Assembly (NCBI GenBank): GCA_921293015.1 | Contig: OV121092.1 | Coordinates: forward strand, 34,975,764 to 35,039,763 | Source: Phorcus lineatus | Lineage: Eukaryota > Mollusca > Gastropoda > Trochida > Trochidae | Direction of reading: 5' to 3' | Length of the DNA: 64,000 nt | Shown: one piece after another, positions 44,880 to 58,462 of the stretch | Numbering within the stretch: the stretch's first letter is position 1 | Layout: every line of letters starts with the position of its first letter | Notes under the pieces: generated by a model | Database searches by the model: none | Told to the model about the DNA's origin: nothing | Seen by the model: only the letters and a program-made list of their open reading frames with translations | Position numbers and translations under genes: made by a program

Positions 44880-47465
44880 TAATACAAGCAACCGCGATAT
44901 AAGTGAAATACTCTTTAAAGCGGCGTAAAAGTCCATATCAACTCAACTCAAATAAGATGAAAAAATTTGAGAATGTCAATCGGATATTAAGTTGATTTGA
45001 TCATGTAATAATCATACAATTATGTCCAATATGCAAGCGGAGATTTTAAATCAACTTCCATCCGTGCTAACACTCAGCTCCAAATACAGAATTTGTAATG
45101 AGGAAATTTTTTTATCATAAGGTATACATCTTGTGTAAATTATGAACTAATGATCATTTTCTATCTTGATTTATTGATTACCTCTTTATCGCTATCACTC
45201 ATTATCAACTGGAAACAGAAGTCTCTAAGCTTTATACAACGGTTTTGTAGAATTTAGACACATAAATTGAGTTAAAGAGCCACTAAATCACATTTCTTAT
45301 AAAATATGCCATATATCCTATTGACGTAATAGTCACTCTCTGTGTAACGTGACCTTTCCATGGTTTTGACACAGAAGAATGCCACTGGTAGTATTATGAC
45401 CGTATAAGTATGATTAACTCGGAACTTCAAAAGATTTGACAATCGCCATCAATCTACCAGCATGCAACGCTTGTCATACTTCCTCTATATTTCAAGGTGA
45501 AGGTCATTAGTCAGGCGCAGTGAGCACTTTCACTGGACGAACGTTATGTCCAGTCTGGGTGAAGACAAAGGTGACATACAAATGTCTACTTCGGCTAACA
45601 ATAACTCAAATATAATATCAGAGCAAAATACCGAGTAATCTTTAAGAAAGCGAAACAATTGGAAGTTTCTGAAATACCTATTCCTCGTATGTAGAAAAGC
45701 CGTCTGTATGTCCTTATGCGTAGGTCTTACTAATACAGTTAAATGGTCACTTGCGGATTTAAGTACTTTCAAATAGAGGTCAATAGCTTTAAAGGGCCTA
45801 CACAATACCTTCGCCAACGTAAGTTGTAGAACTTTTAACACAGTGGGAGGCTCTCACAGAGAGTTGACAGTCGGTTTATTTAAGCCTCAACTCACATAAA
45901 TTAGAATTAGATATACAATATTCCGAGAATTAAGCTGACGGTGTTTGTTGATGAAGCTATGCAAATTTGAATTTATGGTACCACGTAAAAAGACTTGCTT
46001 TCCAATAGGTTTCATTTATAAATATATATTCCCTATGACCTTTACAAAGTTAATTTGAAATTAAGGATGTGAATGTGATTCGGTCATATATCGGGATACA
46101 GAAGAGCGTATTGAAATATGTATTGCGATATATTGGCAGTTTTCATATTTGAGATTTTTCATGATCTCTTGACTCAATAATAACGATTAGAACATCGATC
46201 AGAGCTCGACTGTACGCTGTTTTGGACGGAGAGATAATTCAGTGGCTTGTTGTTAGCATAAACACGTTATAGTTTGTTCTTTTTTCACTTTAAGCCTGTA
46301 TTTTCAGTAAAATCACGTTTAATTGGATTGTTTTTCTCCAAATTAGATGAAAATTGTTGATTTTAAGAGGTCTGATATATTTGATACTTTGTGTTTATCG
46401 ACTCGTATCATGTTTTTTCTGTATTGAAATATACCGTTATATCAATATTACCTCTTACCCTTATCTGAAATGATTATTTAGTCAAAAGTGTATTTCTATT
46501 GAACAAAGTTCATTAAAGTTCAGCGATAATTATGAGTTGACATGAGAATGATAATTTTTAAAATGATAGGTTTTTTTAAAAATCTTTAAAAAATCTTTAC
46601 AATTTCATTAAATAAATTTCGGATTTCTTTACCATCATTTAGTTTCCGTTTTTGGTTTCAACAAGAAACTCAAGCAATTAAAGTTATATCATGTATTCTT
46701 ATGCTGGATCTAAGTTCAACTACCAGTCTTATCACGTCCAGAAACAGGAAATGTTTTAGATGAAAACAAGATAAGTATTTGCATTTTCCGTTCAAGTTAG
46801 ATTATACCAGACACGGAATAAGTCGCCGATATCATGATGAAATGACGGTATCCAATTCCTCTTGTGATCTGCAGTGAATTTTATTTAGAATATTGTCATA
46901 GTCATACCATCCTTTGGGCGTAAATATTTCCGTATTTTTAAAATTTAACTGGAGGTGACACGTGTTTCTCGTTGATGGCTGTCTTTACAATACTCATGCC
47001 GGAGATAAATGTCGTTTATTATAATCCAATTTGAAGAAACGCTCTTTTATGATAATTTACATGCATATTTATTCCGCTAATATCAAAGCTTTACATCATG
47101 GAAGGGACTATCCATTAATATCTTCGTGTACAGACAAAATCCATTGCGACCGTAACTCCTTGGGGAGTATACAGCTGTGGAACAATTGAGTCCATATTCC
47201 TTATCAGTGGGTTGACGTCATGACATCGATGCCATTATGACTATCAGTTTATGTTCACATTGAATACACTTGAGTACCATGTACCAAGTTTTAATGCTGA
47301 CAGATGCATACAGTTGTAATCGAATTTGATACAGCAAGGCTTAAATCGAGTATCTTACTGAAAATACTCATTCAAAGTTTCAGATAATCCAGCAATGAAG
47401 ATGGAATCTCATTAAAGTAAGATCATGATTTTTTTCTGTGCCTAACTACGTAGATCGGCGTAAAG
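44880..47465. other. Intergenic or intronic region
   Basis: No exon could be recognised. A ttaaagagccactaaatcac word at ~45273 resembles an end of the MITE family seen at 11443-11927. If the terminal exon to the left is real, this stretch is probably its intron. Confidence 0.35.
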
Positions 47466-47620
47466 TAGTGTTGCAGAATTTTGATCTTATTTTAATGAGT
47501 TCGATGAAGATGTTTACCTCTCCTATGAAAGGGCGCGCCCATTGATGCTGAACTATTAATGGGGACCGAACGTCATCAAGTTCAACAGGATCCGCGTGTC
47601 TGTTTTTAACTTCCTATGAT
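47466..47620 (-). other. Protein-like open stretch of unknown nature
   Basis: Minus-strand frame reads EVKNRHADPVELDDVRSPLI, VQHQWARPFIGEVNIFIELI and KIRSKFCNTTLRRST before a stop. The wording is unlike random AT-rich translation and the DNA is locally GC-richer. It has no start codon or clear splice signals: an ag just upstream lacks a pyrimidine tract, and ggagag-gtaaac could be a donor. It may be part of a dispersed repeat or a lone exon. Confidence 0.25.
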
Positions 47621-50279
47621 TTAGATTTTCAATTATCAAACATATCATCTTTGTAGATATCAGGGTATGTTAAGATCTACGTTGATACTTATACCACCAA
47701 CACAGAGACTATAAATAGCATTTCTCAACGGACCAATCACATCGCTAGGGAGAACGCGAATGCAGAGCAATGTTTACCCCAGAGCATTTTTAGTCAAATG
47801 GCGAGTTTGAAGCATTAGTAAAATTACCTAGACCAAAATTAAGTCTATGAAAAAAATTCAATAATTAAATGTTCCTTCATACATAATATTTTTTTCTTTG
47901 GGCTCCTAATTTAATATCATTTATATAATTTCCTGTGTATTCAGTCAATCTAGACTTGCTGAATGTGTACCTAGACTGTATTAATGGCTCTTTTATATAC
48001 ACAGTCATGAAGCAGGACTAACAATTATCCTCAGGGTGACATATCCTATATATCATATATTGAAACTATCCTGATTTTGTGGGGAAAGGTATATTCGAGA
48101 GGTACGGGTGCTTCATTTTGAATGTCACCGAATTCTTAGCGAAAATCTCGACCTAAACTCGAAACTAGTCGAGTTCGGCAATATGACTACGCTTCCTCCT
48201 TTGCTCTACTGTATAGAGGGTGAAGGTTTTTCATCTGCTTTTTACTTACGTTTTACTTACGATATCCTTACGAGTTCCTGTGACTTACACGCTGATATAA
48301 AAGAATGTCTGTTTGCTATTTTCAGTTTTTAAATGGGTCTCACAGAGCAGAGTTTAATCGTGTGGGCAACACTTTTAATTTATAATATAAAATTATGCCC
48401 TTGTATATTCTTTGAATTGTAAAGAAAATAAGGTTAAAAATGAGTTGAAGTTGATTAGACGATAAGAGTTTTAAAGGATTCTCATTCATTGTAAATAAGG
48501 CCTATTGTAAATATGATAATCTGTGGGAGTTAAAACAGGCTAGTCAAGGGTTATGGGAAACGGCGTAGGGGTACAAATGGGATGAGCTGGGTGGTTTATT
48601 CTATTTATGGTTTGATAACCTTTAGGATACAAGAGGTTACTATCAAAGGGTCAAGGGGGACTATTTATGGATCATTAATCATGGGAATGTTTATATAAAG
48701 CCGGACTAATACCGTCATGTCAGCATATGTCCTTATCATTTGTAGGGCAAGTCATCACAAAAACGGGACGGTTGAATGTTAATGGTTAGTTATGCGAACT
48801 GACTCGTGATTGTTTATGTTTCGATATGGGGGCATTTGTTGTGAGAAATGGGAATAAATAAAGCTAAATATCATCACTCTTGAAACATAACCACAGGATA
48901 CTTGTAAAAGGCCCAAGGTAGATAGATTATCTGAAAGGGTCTCTACCGTGTCGAGGTGTAAGCATTATTTACACGTTTACAATGGTTGGTTTGACCTTAT
49001 CACGTTTTTAGAAATATTGAGTATCTTGATAAGAATAACAATTGCAGCAAATCTCCTATCAATCCTTGTAAGAGGAGTTATCGCACTTATGAGTATATAG
49101 GGACCTTTTTTTACCGAGAAACATGTTTATGATAGGCTTAATTTTTAAGCTTCTCGCACACTCACATAAAGATGGCGATACAAAGAATGAATTATTTTAC
49201 TAACTTTCTACTACCACTGTTTAATAAGAACTTCTTTATTTTCATATAATGTATGATTTGCAGACGCTTTTTTAAAAACTCTTAGTCTCGTTGCCTCCGA
49301 AAATTCTAGGGGTGGGTAACCTTGGAAATAAATTGCTTTGGCTCATTTCTGATATGTTAGTGTTTAGTTGTTAGGGGAGATAAGGGCAAAACGCATCGCA
49401 CATATTTGTGTCAAGTTTGGGCATCTAAACAATGATAAAGAATATTTCACTGTTCATTTCCACTGAATGTCTGTTTGATTTTTGTTGCTGTTTTTCCTTT
49501 AGACTAACATATAGTCCCTGAAAAAAGGTTTCATTCAAAAATATTTTGGTATGAAAAATATAAAAAAGGAGTCCTGTACGATTCTTAATTTCAGGCTGAG
49601 ACAACTAGACTTGCCAACATTTTCTAGACTTAAGAAGGCTCCTTTAATATTTTGCCTCAGGGTCTGGATGACAGACTATTTTTCCTTTGACTCCTACATT
49701 CTTCTTGAAAGGCAGCTATGTCAGCTAATGGGAGGTAAACGCTCACCTTGGCTCCCTGAGCATTAAAGCGCATATGTACATATTTCATAATTACCGAGGG
49801 AAGTTAAAATGCTTTTCCTAACTCAATAAATGCACCTAATACGTGCACCAAAGTTCAATGATATGTTGCAAATTTCAGTAGGCCTACATAAGTGGTATTC
49901 TTTTCATTCCTAATGGTGAAATGCTATTTTTAAATATTTGCAACTGTGGCTATCACACTCCTAACAATAGTGGGGCATGAAGGTCACTCCTATTGGTTGA
50001 AAATTAAAATTCACACAATCTATCGGTATTTAGGAAAAATAACGCTTGGTCGTTTTGCCCTGGTCTCCCTTAGATGTCAAAAGAGTTTGCAAATAAATGT
50101 TACGCAATGTATTTCCATGGTTAACTCTAGGTATGGAATGTGGCATTCCAAAATACAGCTTTTGAAATATACGAAATTTGTGAATATCTATAAAAACTAT
50201 AAATGAATATAATAATGTTTCTGATTCGAGTTCTAAACATGTCCTCCTGTCACGAAACAACCAACAAAAATGCCAAACT
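47621..50279. other. Intergenic region
   Basis: No gene supported. Short open frames at 48108-48332 and 49551-49766 (plus) show no recognisable motif. Confidence 0.4.
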
Positions 50280-50732
50280 ATGCATTGGTGTCAAATGTCC
50301 AGCAATCGACACCCTCACATAACACATTTTATTTCAGAGTCTATCGACCATAGCAACGAATTCGAAAGAGTAAAAAGATTTACCATCAGTTTGCGCGTGC
50401 AGTCCGCGTTCCACGCGACTTTACTTCCGCCTGTTTTCATTATCTCGATTGAAAAATCAACGGACATGCGCAAAAAGATTTATGACTTTAGGTCACGTGT
50501 TCTTGGTGCAAAAGCCCTTTTCAAACCAATTGGGCATTGTCTGATTGTATCGTTCTTAGGTTCAATTGTGTGTTTGCTAGAAAGAATTTGTTCGACATAC
50601 GTATGGGTTCATTTCTGTGAAAATGTACGCACTGACATTTCGAAGAATGCTGATGTCACGCGTAGCTATTATGTATGGTCAACTACCGTAGATAAATTGG
50701 AACTTCGACCTATAACACATATATGTAATTAA
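50280..50732 (+). CDS. Hypothetical 150-residue open frame
   Basis: The longest open frame outside the retroelement and the Ig gene, starting MHWCQMSSNRHPHITHF. It has a basic, Cys-containing sequence with one hydrophobic segment (GHCLIVSFLGSIVCLL). No domain, splice signal or promoter was recognised and codon usage is unremarkable. It may be a chance frame or a pseudogene remnant. Confidence 0.15.
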   Translation: MHWCQMSSNRHPHITHFISESIDHSNEFERVKRFTISLRVQSAFHATLLPPVFIISIEKSTDMRKKIYDFRSRVLGAKALFKPIGHCLIVSFLGSIVCLLERICSTYVWVHFCENVRTDISKNADVTRSYYVWSTTVDKLELRPITHICN

Positions 50733-52239
50733 ATCTATCTTGTTTGAATAACAGTGAGTGCTATAGGGTTGTGCTGTACTTTGATCCGAATTTAGAAGTT
50801 TTACTTGAAAAAAGTCAATATATTTACTTTCTGCTTTTGTTGATCTAAAACGTTGCTTCGTACATATATTTGAATATTCGGCTTTGAAACGTACTTAGTT
50901 GTTATAAATACCTTGTCTTTTTCAGTAAAATTATCTTAATGTTATATTATTTATAAATTTCTAAATGAATTTAATGAAGATATAATTGTAAATACTTTTC
51001 AATCACTATGGATATCAGTTGAAAACAAGTTTGAAATATTAATCTTATTATGGCATAGACTTGCTTAGTTCTCTTCGTAGAGAGTCTAGAAAGTCATTTT
51101 GCAAGTCTCCTTTTCTTTCAAAATTCCATGAACAGAGTTGGGTAAGCATTGAGTGTATATAACTGTATTTGACTGTATAGGTGCAAATTTCAGGACTGCA
51201 GCCTCGTTGATAGAAATAACGAATTCTTGCAGTTATATGGGCAGTTGTATTACTTTGTTTAATCGTATAACTTCTAATTTGCAATGGAGATTATAATGTA
51301 TTTATGAAACGAATACACTATGGAAAGGCCGTTTACTTACAATTTCTGAAGAACGTATATTATACCTGTTTCTACAGTCTACGCATTTGATAGTTTTTGC
51401 CAGATGTTTAAATTAATAGAGGAATCTAATGTGGCCATAAAATAACACATATGGTCGTAAAGTTTTATACGTGACACAAATGCTTACACTAATAATACGC
51501 CGCTTGTTAATATCGTTGTACATTACAGCCCTATCATACTGTCATGTAAAGGATTACAGTTGTATATATCATACACGTGACATAAATGTGAAGCATTCAT
51601 TGCGCCTTGACCTAACCTCTCTGAAGTCCCCTAAATTATTATCGCCCTCCCTTCACTTTCACGCTGTTAAAATCAGTTTAAATCGTTTTGCTTTTACTTT
51701 AAACTATCCCTAAGCCTGTGAGAAATAATTCTTAAAAAATATGATTTTATTAAATTTAGGAAATTTAGCCCCAGAGACGTTAAACGTTTTTAATAACCGT
51801 AATATTATTGAAAACACGTTAAACCCCAACTTATTCACTCATACACTCAATCGATCCAAATATCCAAAATAATTGCTTTTATTTGGATATTGTTTATAGT
51901 TTATAGAACTTAGAGTTAAAAATCACTAGCCACGTTATGTAGGTAAGGTTACTTATACATATGCTTATCTGTGGAAAGGTCTTTGATGCCAATGACGTAT
52001 AAAGACTAACACATTCGATTAAATAATTGAAGTAAACGATGAGCAAATTCATTTGATTTGGACTCCGGATAGAAACAGGCATGCGTTTTGGGACAATTTC
52101 GATGAATGTTAATACTGATTTATAGTATTCTTTACAGGTTAATTGGAGATAAGTTATGTTATAAGTTAACCTTGATCCTAAAATTGACCATTTATGTATG
52201 TTTGACAACAAACTGAAAATGACAGAATTCTAATGTAAT

Positions 52240-52434
52240 CTATTGCTTAGCTTGAGCCGGATTGAAAAATCCGTTTGTGTTCAAACTAGTAGCTTCAAGC
52301 TCCTTAATTAACGACATTTCATTGGCTGAAAAAAATAACAGGTGAGCCTGGCCACGAATATCAAGCCGCCAGCCATACGAGGGATTTAGTCCGAAAGAGA
52401 TGAGGGTTTTAGGAAGGAGTGAGACTGGATTCAT
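52240..52434 (-). other. Protein-like open stretch beside a retroposon tail
   Basis: The frame reads MNPVSLLPKTLISFGLNPSY, GWRLDIRGQAHLLFFSANEM and SLIKELEATSLNTNGFFNPA then QAKQ and stop. An internal cacctgttatttttttcag could be a 3' splice site. I do not recognise it; it may belong to a dispersed repeat. Confidence 0.2.
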
Positions 52435-52462
52435 ATACGCCGATATAGCAGGATGCTCGATA

Positions 52463-52620
52463 TGAAGAAGAAGAAGAAGAAGAAGAAGAAAAAGAAAAAT
52501 AATTTATTAAAGTGTCGCACAACATACAATATTAGGTGATGACATTTTAAATATATTGCTTAAAAGATTGCATGTTGCTTGGCCAAACATGGCCTACGGG
52601 ACACTATTCAAAAGTTAAAA
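52463..52620 (-). mobile_element. Possible retroposon 3' end with (CTT)n tail
   Basis: Minus strand reads a body containing gtaggccatgtttggccaag and then aataaattatttttc followed by a pure ctt repeat (52463-52490). A body ending in a simple-repeat tail is typical of LINE or SINE 3' ends. The family is not identified. Confidence 0.3.
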
Positions 52621-52799
52621 ACATATATAATTATATTAAAACATATTCAGACATATAAAATAATTTCCAGGGAAATAAATAAATTAAAGAAATTGAATTA
52701 ATTAAAATTAAGATAAAAATTTAAAACATTTTTTTTTTAAATAATTAAAAAAAAACAACAACCCAAACGCCCACCGACCACATTATGAAGTTTTTATTC

Positions 52800-54340
52800 A
52801 ATACGGTTAATATGTCAGTGACAGTCGAAGATACGTAGTCTCGATCTATCGTGCAACCTTTCTAAAGCTGATTCCAAACTATTCAGACGGTAGAGACTGT
52901 AAGACAGTCAAGCTCTATTCTTATTTGAACAGCTTTGCGATTCTCATGTTCATTCATGCTGTGTCTGTATGAGTTTGCATTTAGAGCTATGTGTATATAG
53001 TTACGATCCATATTATCACCCTTCTGAATCTTGTTACCTCCACTATTGTCAATATTATATCTTAAACATAGCAGACAGGCATTTTATTTAGATCTGGGTC
53101 TCCATCGCATACATACAAATTTTTATGGTAATGAGACAAGATAAGGCCAGATTCTTTATCGTCCAATTGGAAAATTTGTAATAAACTCCGATGTTAATTT
53201 CATTCGATGTAATGTCAGTATTATGATTAGTTCAAACAAAATTTGAGTAGACATTTCACTTTGATAGGATACTTGATTTAATTTATGTAAGAATTTGACC
53301 TTGGAATTAACAGTGAACGTTAGCTTTTTCACCGGATATACTATACTTTATGGACAACGACAACTCCACGCCAAGCTGTTTCCTTGAAAAGGAAACCCAA
53401 TACTTCGTCACCAAGCAGCCTTTTCTTTAATAATATCACCACATGTCGACAAAAATATTTTAAACGTTTTGAAAAGGTGTGAAGAAATTGATTTTTCTAA
53501 AGGCATGAAGGCAAAAAATATCATCTGTATCGACTGCTTTATGATATTAAACGAAACGCGTTTTCATGTTTGCACGTGGTTTTCTTGAAATTTCAACAAG
53601 ACATGCAAATGTCAACTTATGATTGGCGTGTCGTTGTACATTTCTTCCTTTGTTTGAAAAAAAGCATGTGCCAGGCATGCAATATCGTTTGTTACAAATC
53701 CAGGTCACAATTTCAACATGGTTTGCCGGTAAATATGATATCACGACCAAGGTCACATTCACTCAAGGTCACGCAAACAGACATCGCTGACTCGGTCGTT
53801 TCAACACGCACTGTATGAAGTCACTCAAGCGGAACGACGCTATAGTTGGACAGGTATTTGCTGACAGCCTTTCACGTCGTGTAAGCGCAGGTGGAATAAC
53901 GAACCCAGCACGAGTTTATAACCTCTCTTTGTGACATGGTATATTGAAATACACGTATCAGAGGCCGTGTTTTAGTATCAACATATATGTATTATAAAGT
54001 CTACGTCATTGTATATTTGAAGCAAATTTCAAAATTTCAAAAACGTATTATAGTCTGTAAGTGACAAGGTAGAGAAATATACACATATACAAAGTTTCTG
54101 TATTACAAAAATACGAACATATTTTTTAAATTTATATAGTCAACTAGCTCTGATTCAGATACACGTCTGTGTTTATTTGACATTGAAGCAATTATTTACG
54201 CTGAACAATTGTTGGTTTTATTATGACCCTACTCTCTTTGTAGCATGGCTTTTCAAAAAATAAATATTATAGTTATTGCAATGTAAAGTATCTGAACATG
54301 AAACTTGAATAAGTATAAAAGTCTCTGTACATATGGATAA
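52800..54340. other. Intergenic region
   Basis: No gene supported. tcaaggtca near 53763 matches the extended ERR/SF-1 half-site. Confidence 0.35.
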
Positions 54341-54345
54341 ACTAA

Positions 54346-54412
54346 TGGGGCAGTCGGTGTTGGTGATAGGTACCTTGCCCTGAGGGTGTGGGTTCGAATC
54401 TTGCACTTGACT
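54346..54412 (+). repeat. tRNA-related SINE fragment with B box
   Basis: ggttcgaatc at 54391-54400 is a perfect tRNA B box, preceded by cagtcggtgttggtgat and ccttgccctgagggtgtg, which resembles the variable and T arms of a long (Leu/Ser type) tRNA. No 5' acceptor arm or A box is present, so it is not a functional tRNA gene. Confidence 0.45.
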
Positions 54413-54599
54413 CGATTACAAGCAAAATAGTACTTGTACTATTGCAGATAGTGTCGTCCCCAAATATAACTATGTTAGAATTGTTCAGTATCTAAAGGAC
54501 ATGAATTCCTTATGCATTTAGACTTTTAAGTTTTTCGACTTTTTATTCCACATTTGTACTGAGAGGGATAATAGCTACCATTTGTTAGATCCGTTTTTG

Positions 54600-54655
54600 T
54601 TGTCTCGCTGGCTGAGCTGATAATCCGTTCAGACAGTCAGTGTTGGCGATTTATG
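54600..54655 (+). repeat. tRNA-related SINE fragment with A-box-like head
   Basis: tggctgagctgataatccg resembles an A-box head and is followed by cagtcagtgttggcgat, nearly the same word as in the neighbouring fragment at 54351. The two fragments appear to be complementary pieces of one family, ~250 bp apart. Confidence 0.4.
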
Positions 54656-55239
54656 CTGAATACATGTTAACATGGCACATCGCGTGCCTTGTCGAAAACA
54701 TCTGCTCAAAAGCAAGGTCAATGCGACCTTCATACTTATACTCGATATGCTCCTGAGCATACAGCAAATTTCAAAGTCCAAATAGTGTAGAGATTTAGGT
54801 ATGAGATTTCAGTTTTTAAGTGACAGATTAGCAAATATATTATATGAACACGCTACGGGCGCATTGAGACCTCCAAATATAATTCATTGAAGTTCAATGT
54901 CTGATTAATCTGTCGTTCGTGGTCCACTTGCAAAAAGCTGAATGAGGCTAGGTTGATCGTTACGCAATGGTTTACTGTAGCGTAAGGGTAACTTAGCACT
55001 AAGATGTCCATCTAAAATAAGAGTTAACAATGGCTTACGACTTAATTAGCACTAAAATGGATTCGAAAATCTTGGCCTTTATAATCCCAATAAGTCGAAC
55101 AAATTCTAACAATTTTATCTGAAATTTCAGTTTGATGAGTTTCAGGAGACGGTAAATCTATGATTTTTTAAATTAATTGTCGATTTGACACGTGACAAAT
55201 TTCATAAATGCTGAATCGAGGATATGAATTGAAAAATTT

Positions 55240-55441
55240 CATGTACTTAGAATAACATTTGAGTAAATGACACGCGCAGCGTCGGTACATAATGTGTAAT
55301 TTTCGATCAAATCGCGAATTTAACTGCCACTATTATCCTAAAATAAGTACTCTTCTATTACAATAAGTACGTTTAGACTAAATGACAGCATTAATGTTCA
55401 AGATATGAGATTTAATAACGTATTGAGTGTCCCTTTAATGA
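55240..55441. mobile_element. MITE relative (partial)
   Basis: Shares tttgagtaa-tgacacgcgc and ttttcgatca blocks and a gtgtccctttaatg right end with the element at 11443-11927. The left end could not be placed. Confidence 0.4.
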
Positions 55442-58143
55442 ATGGTGTATGTCGGTGAAGCGACTTGATGACGCAATAATGATTTGACCTACTTTCTATC
55501 AAGTCCAAACTTGCTGGGTCCTGTGAGTTATTATAAAAGATTTGTGTAAGAATATATGCTAACAACACCTATGTACGAAGATTTATATGTTTATACATGC
55601 AAATAACCTACACTGCACGGGGCCAAACATTAAATTAAAGAAGTCATCCCATTTATGATTTTTAAAAATTTCAATCGCGTTGCTGAAGAGACAGGAAAAG
55701 TATGTGAAATGTATTTAGTTGAATATTATCTTTTTGATGTGTTTTATCAGTTGTAGGTTGAATAGTATAATAATAGATATCATGTGTTATTTTGGGGTAT
55801 GCCTATATGTATTTTATAGTGTACATTTCAGAAGAGTCTTGTAGTGTTTACAAAAACAGCACAGATGCACTGCGCTTTAAAACTTCACTAATAGCATTTT
55901 CTACGTACCGTTATATTGTTTTCATGAATCGATATATTTCATATTGACATTTTATGACGGCATCTCTTCAAAAGTTGGGAACGTATGAAGTATATATTTA
56001 TTTTGATCTATGTAAAAAGGGAGCGAAAGAGATCTGTAAAGAGATAACGGTTTTCGTTAATCTGAAAATTCAAGAATTTAACAGACCTTTAATAAGGGTT
56101 AAAAAACGTTAAAACTTCAAACGATTTATCTTTTATTTTCTTATGTAGGGCTTTTATTTCGCCTTATAAGGGGCTCGTTCACACGCTATTGTTCATTGTT
56201 TCAAAGATGTGCATAACAATTTGTTTATTTTTAACGTTTTTAAACGAAGAAACATTTTTATACACCCATATCTCATGTTTATACAGTGATATACGTTTAT
56301 TAGTTCTCACGGATTAATTGGAGGCACGTTTTGCTTAAATCAAAAACTATTGTAGGTAACGTTACTCTAGAAAGTTTCAAAAGACATTCAAAAACATAGA
56401 AAAAAGCATTTATATTGACACCAAATATATATATCGTTTGCATTTTTTACAACGAGTCTTTTTTCCAAATTTCTATGAGTTAATGATAGTTACATAAAAA
56501 ATATCGAAAATGAAATCGCATTCTCAAAATAACAAACGTGAAATATCGGAGTTGAAAAAACAATACACATTCTTTACCGAGGTAATTTGTCCACCTGTCC
56601 CCAGTAATGACACAGGTAACAATTTCACCTTGAGCCGACAGCAAGTCATGTGAAATTCGATAGACAAAAGCGGGTATATGCTTCATTTCAAGGTCGACTC
56701 GCCGGTATTATAATATTTATTTACAATGCGATTAATACGCAAATCATTTGATACAAAATAAAATTTTACATAATGTGTCTATTAGACAAAACAAGAATTG
56801 TGACTACATAGCAATAGTGATTTGATTCTCATATAACTTAATTTTATTGCTTATTGCCCTTTTAAGGCATTGTCATGAAAAGCGAAATCCGATCCAGGCA
56901 ACTTTATAATTATGTTAATTTCTGAAGGCACTATAAGTAAAGAAAATTGAAATATGATTCTCTGTGTATGTTATAAACTCGCTCCTAACAATCTGATCCA
57001 GCGATTCGGTGGTCGTACACTGACATGTGGGAACATTGGAAATTAATTTGAAGGTATTTGACTTCAGTCAATCTTTAAATAAACCCAAACCACATTGACA
57101 TAAAATATAATTTAATGTTTACGGCACAAAATAAGGCATTTTTACATTATGTTATTGCTCAACACATGCAATGATATGCAAATGAGTGCGTGTAGGATCT
57201 ACCATTGGGAGGAAATACCATTTTTATTCTTATCCATTTCCTGAATGAATAAAATATGTTTCAATAAAAAAAACTCTCACAAGGTGAGTTATAGGATAAA
57301 TTCTGCTTCATGTAGACATCAATCATTCGTACATACATTCATAAAACTACATTAACCTTTGAAAAAAAACCCCAACCTTATTGTCCTTTTGCTTCCATCG
57401 TTATCGGGTTCTTATATTCGTGTTCGGACAATTCATATAAAGTAACGTCAAAACTTCAATCGTGACGTCAGCAGTAATCTATAGAAGCCAAAATCGTAAA
57501 CTTCAATCTTTGAGTAGTGATAACACGCTTCTTCACCGCATTTTTGCGATAAACTTGTAAACTGATAACATTGATCGAAACGCTACTTGACGCTACTTCA
57601 CTGCCAACTAAAGGCAAATTTTGCGTGAATACAGTTTTCATAGGATTTGTCACTAAAATGTATCCCAGTCCTATGATGTTTAGTTTCTCTTCATTTCATA
57701 TAAGATCTTAAGATCACTTAAGATAAGACAAAATTAAGAATCGGGTGTTCTTACAAATTTCTAGAAACATGTGCTACGATTGGAGTTAAGATTGCTCAAG
57801 TTTAATTACTAAATATTTCGTATGTATGTATTTATTCCAGGAAGAGTTTGATAAACAAAAAGATCTATTTCCAAAGACCGAAGGAGAAACCGGAAGTGTT
57901 ATCTCTTTATAAACATGTTATCGAAAACCACGTGTGATTTTCGAGTGGTTGGCAGAAACAATAGGTGACAGTAACAAAGCATGTTTACGTTTACATATTT
58001 CATCTTTATTTATACGCCACGATAATAGAAAAATATCAAAATAAGTAATCGAAAGCCAACACGTTTTCCAATTTGTAACACATCAGAGTAACTACCAAAA
58101 CTATGATGGAAAAAAAAACAAAAAAAACGAATGGAACCAATCA
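55442..58143. other. Intergenic region
   Basis: AT-rich. No exon, structured repeat or RNA gene recognised. Confidence 0.4.
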
Positions 58144-58462
58144 CATTAAAGTGACACGGAGTATGTTTTATGATTTTTCATGTGGCTTGAATAAGAATAA
58201 AACTGCCTTAAGTCCTGAGTTAAGTTCAAATCACCCCTCTTAACTTGCATCTTTATCTCTTAAATATCAAATTTACGATATTTTCATGTTTTCAATGATA
58301 AATCAAAAACAGCCATATGAATGTTCGGAAGTCGAAATTGTGCGTCCAATTAACATGAATATTAGTTAAAAGACCTACTTAACACTATAAATCAATATTT
58401 GCCTTTGAGTCTGCTGCAAATTCACATTTGACTCCAGCAAGATACCCTGTGGCCCTTTAATG
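58144..58462. mobile_element. MITE, ~319 bp
   Basis: Ends cattaaagtgacacggagta and, inverted at the right, cattaaagggccacagggta. Internal words gcgtccaat, acatgaatattagtta and gactccagcaa match the element at 11443-11927, establishing a family. Confidence 0.55.

Noticed and set aside
45530-45841. 103-codon minus-strand frame
   Set aside because: No recognisable motif, no splice or promoter context, and composition typical of translated AT-rich DNA.
54346-54412. Functional tRNA gene
   Set aside because: Has a B box but no A box, acceptor stem or complete cloverleaf; better explained as a SINE fragment.
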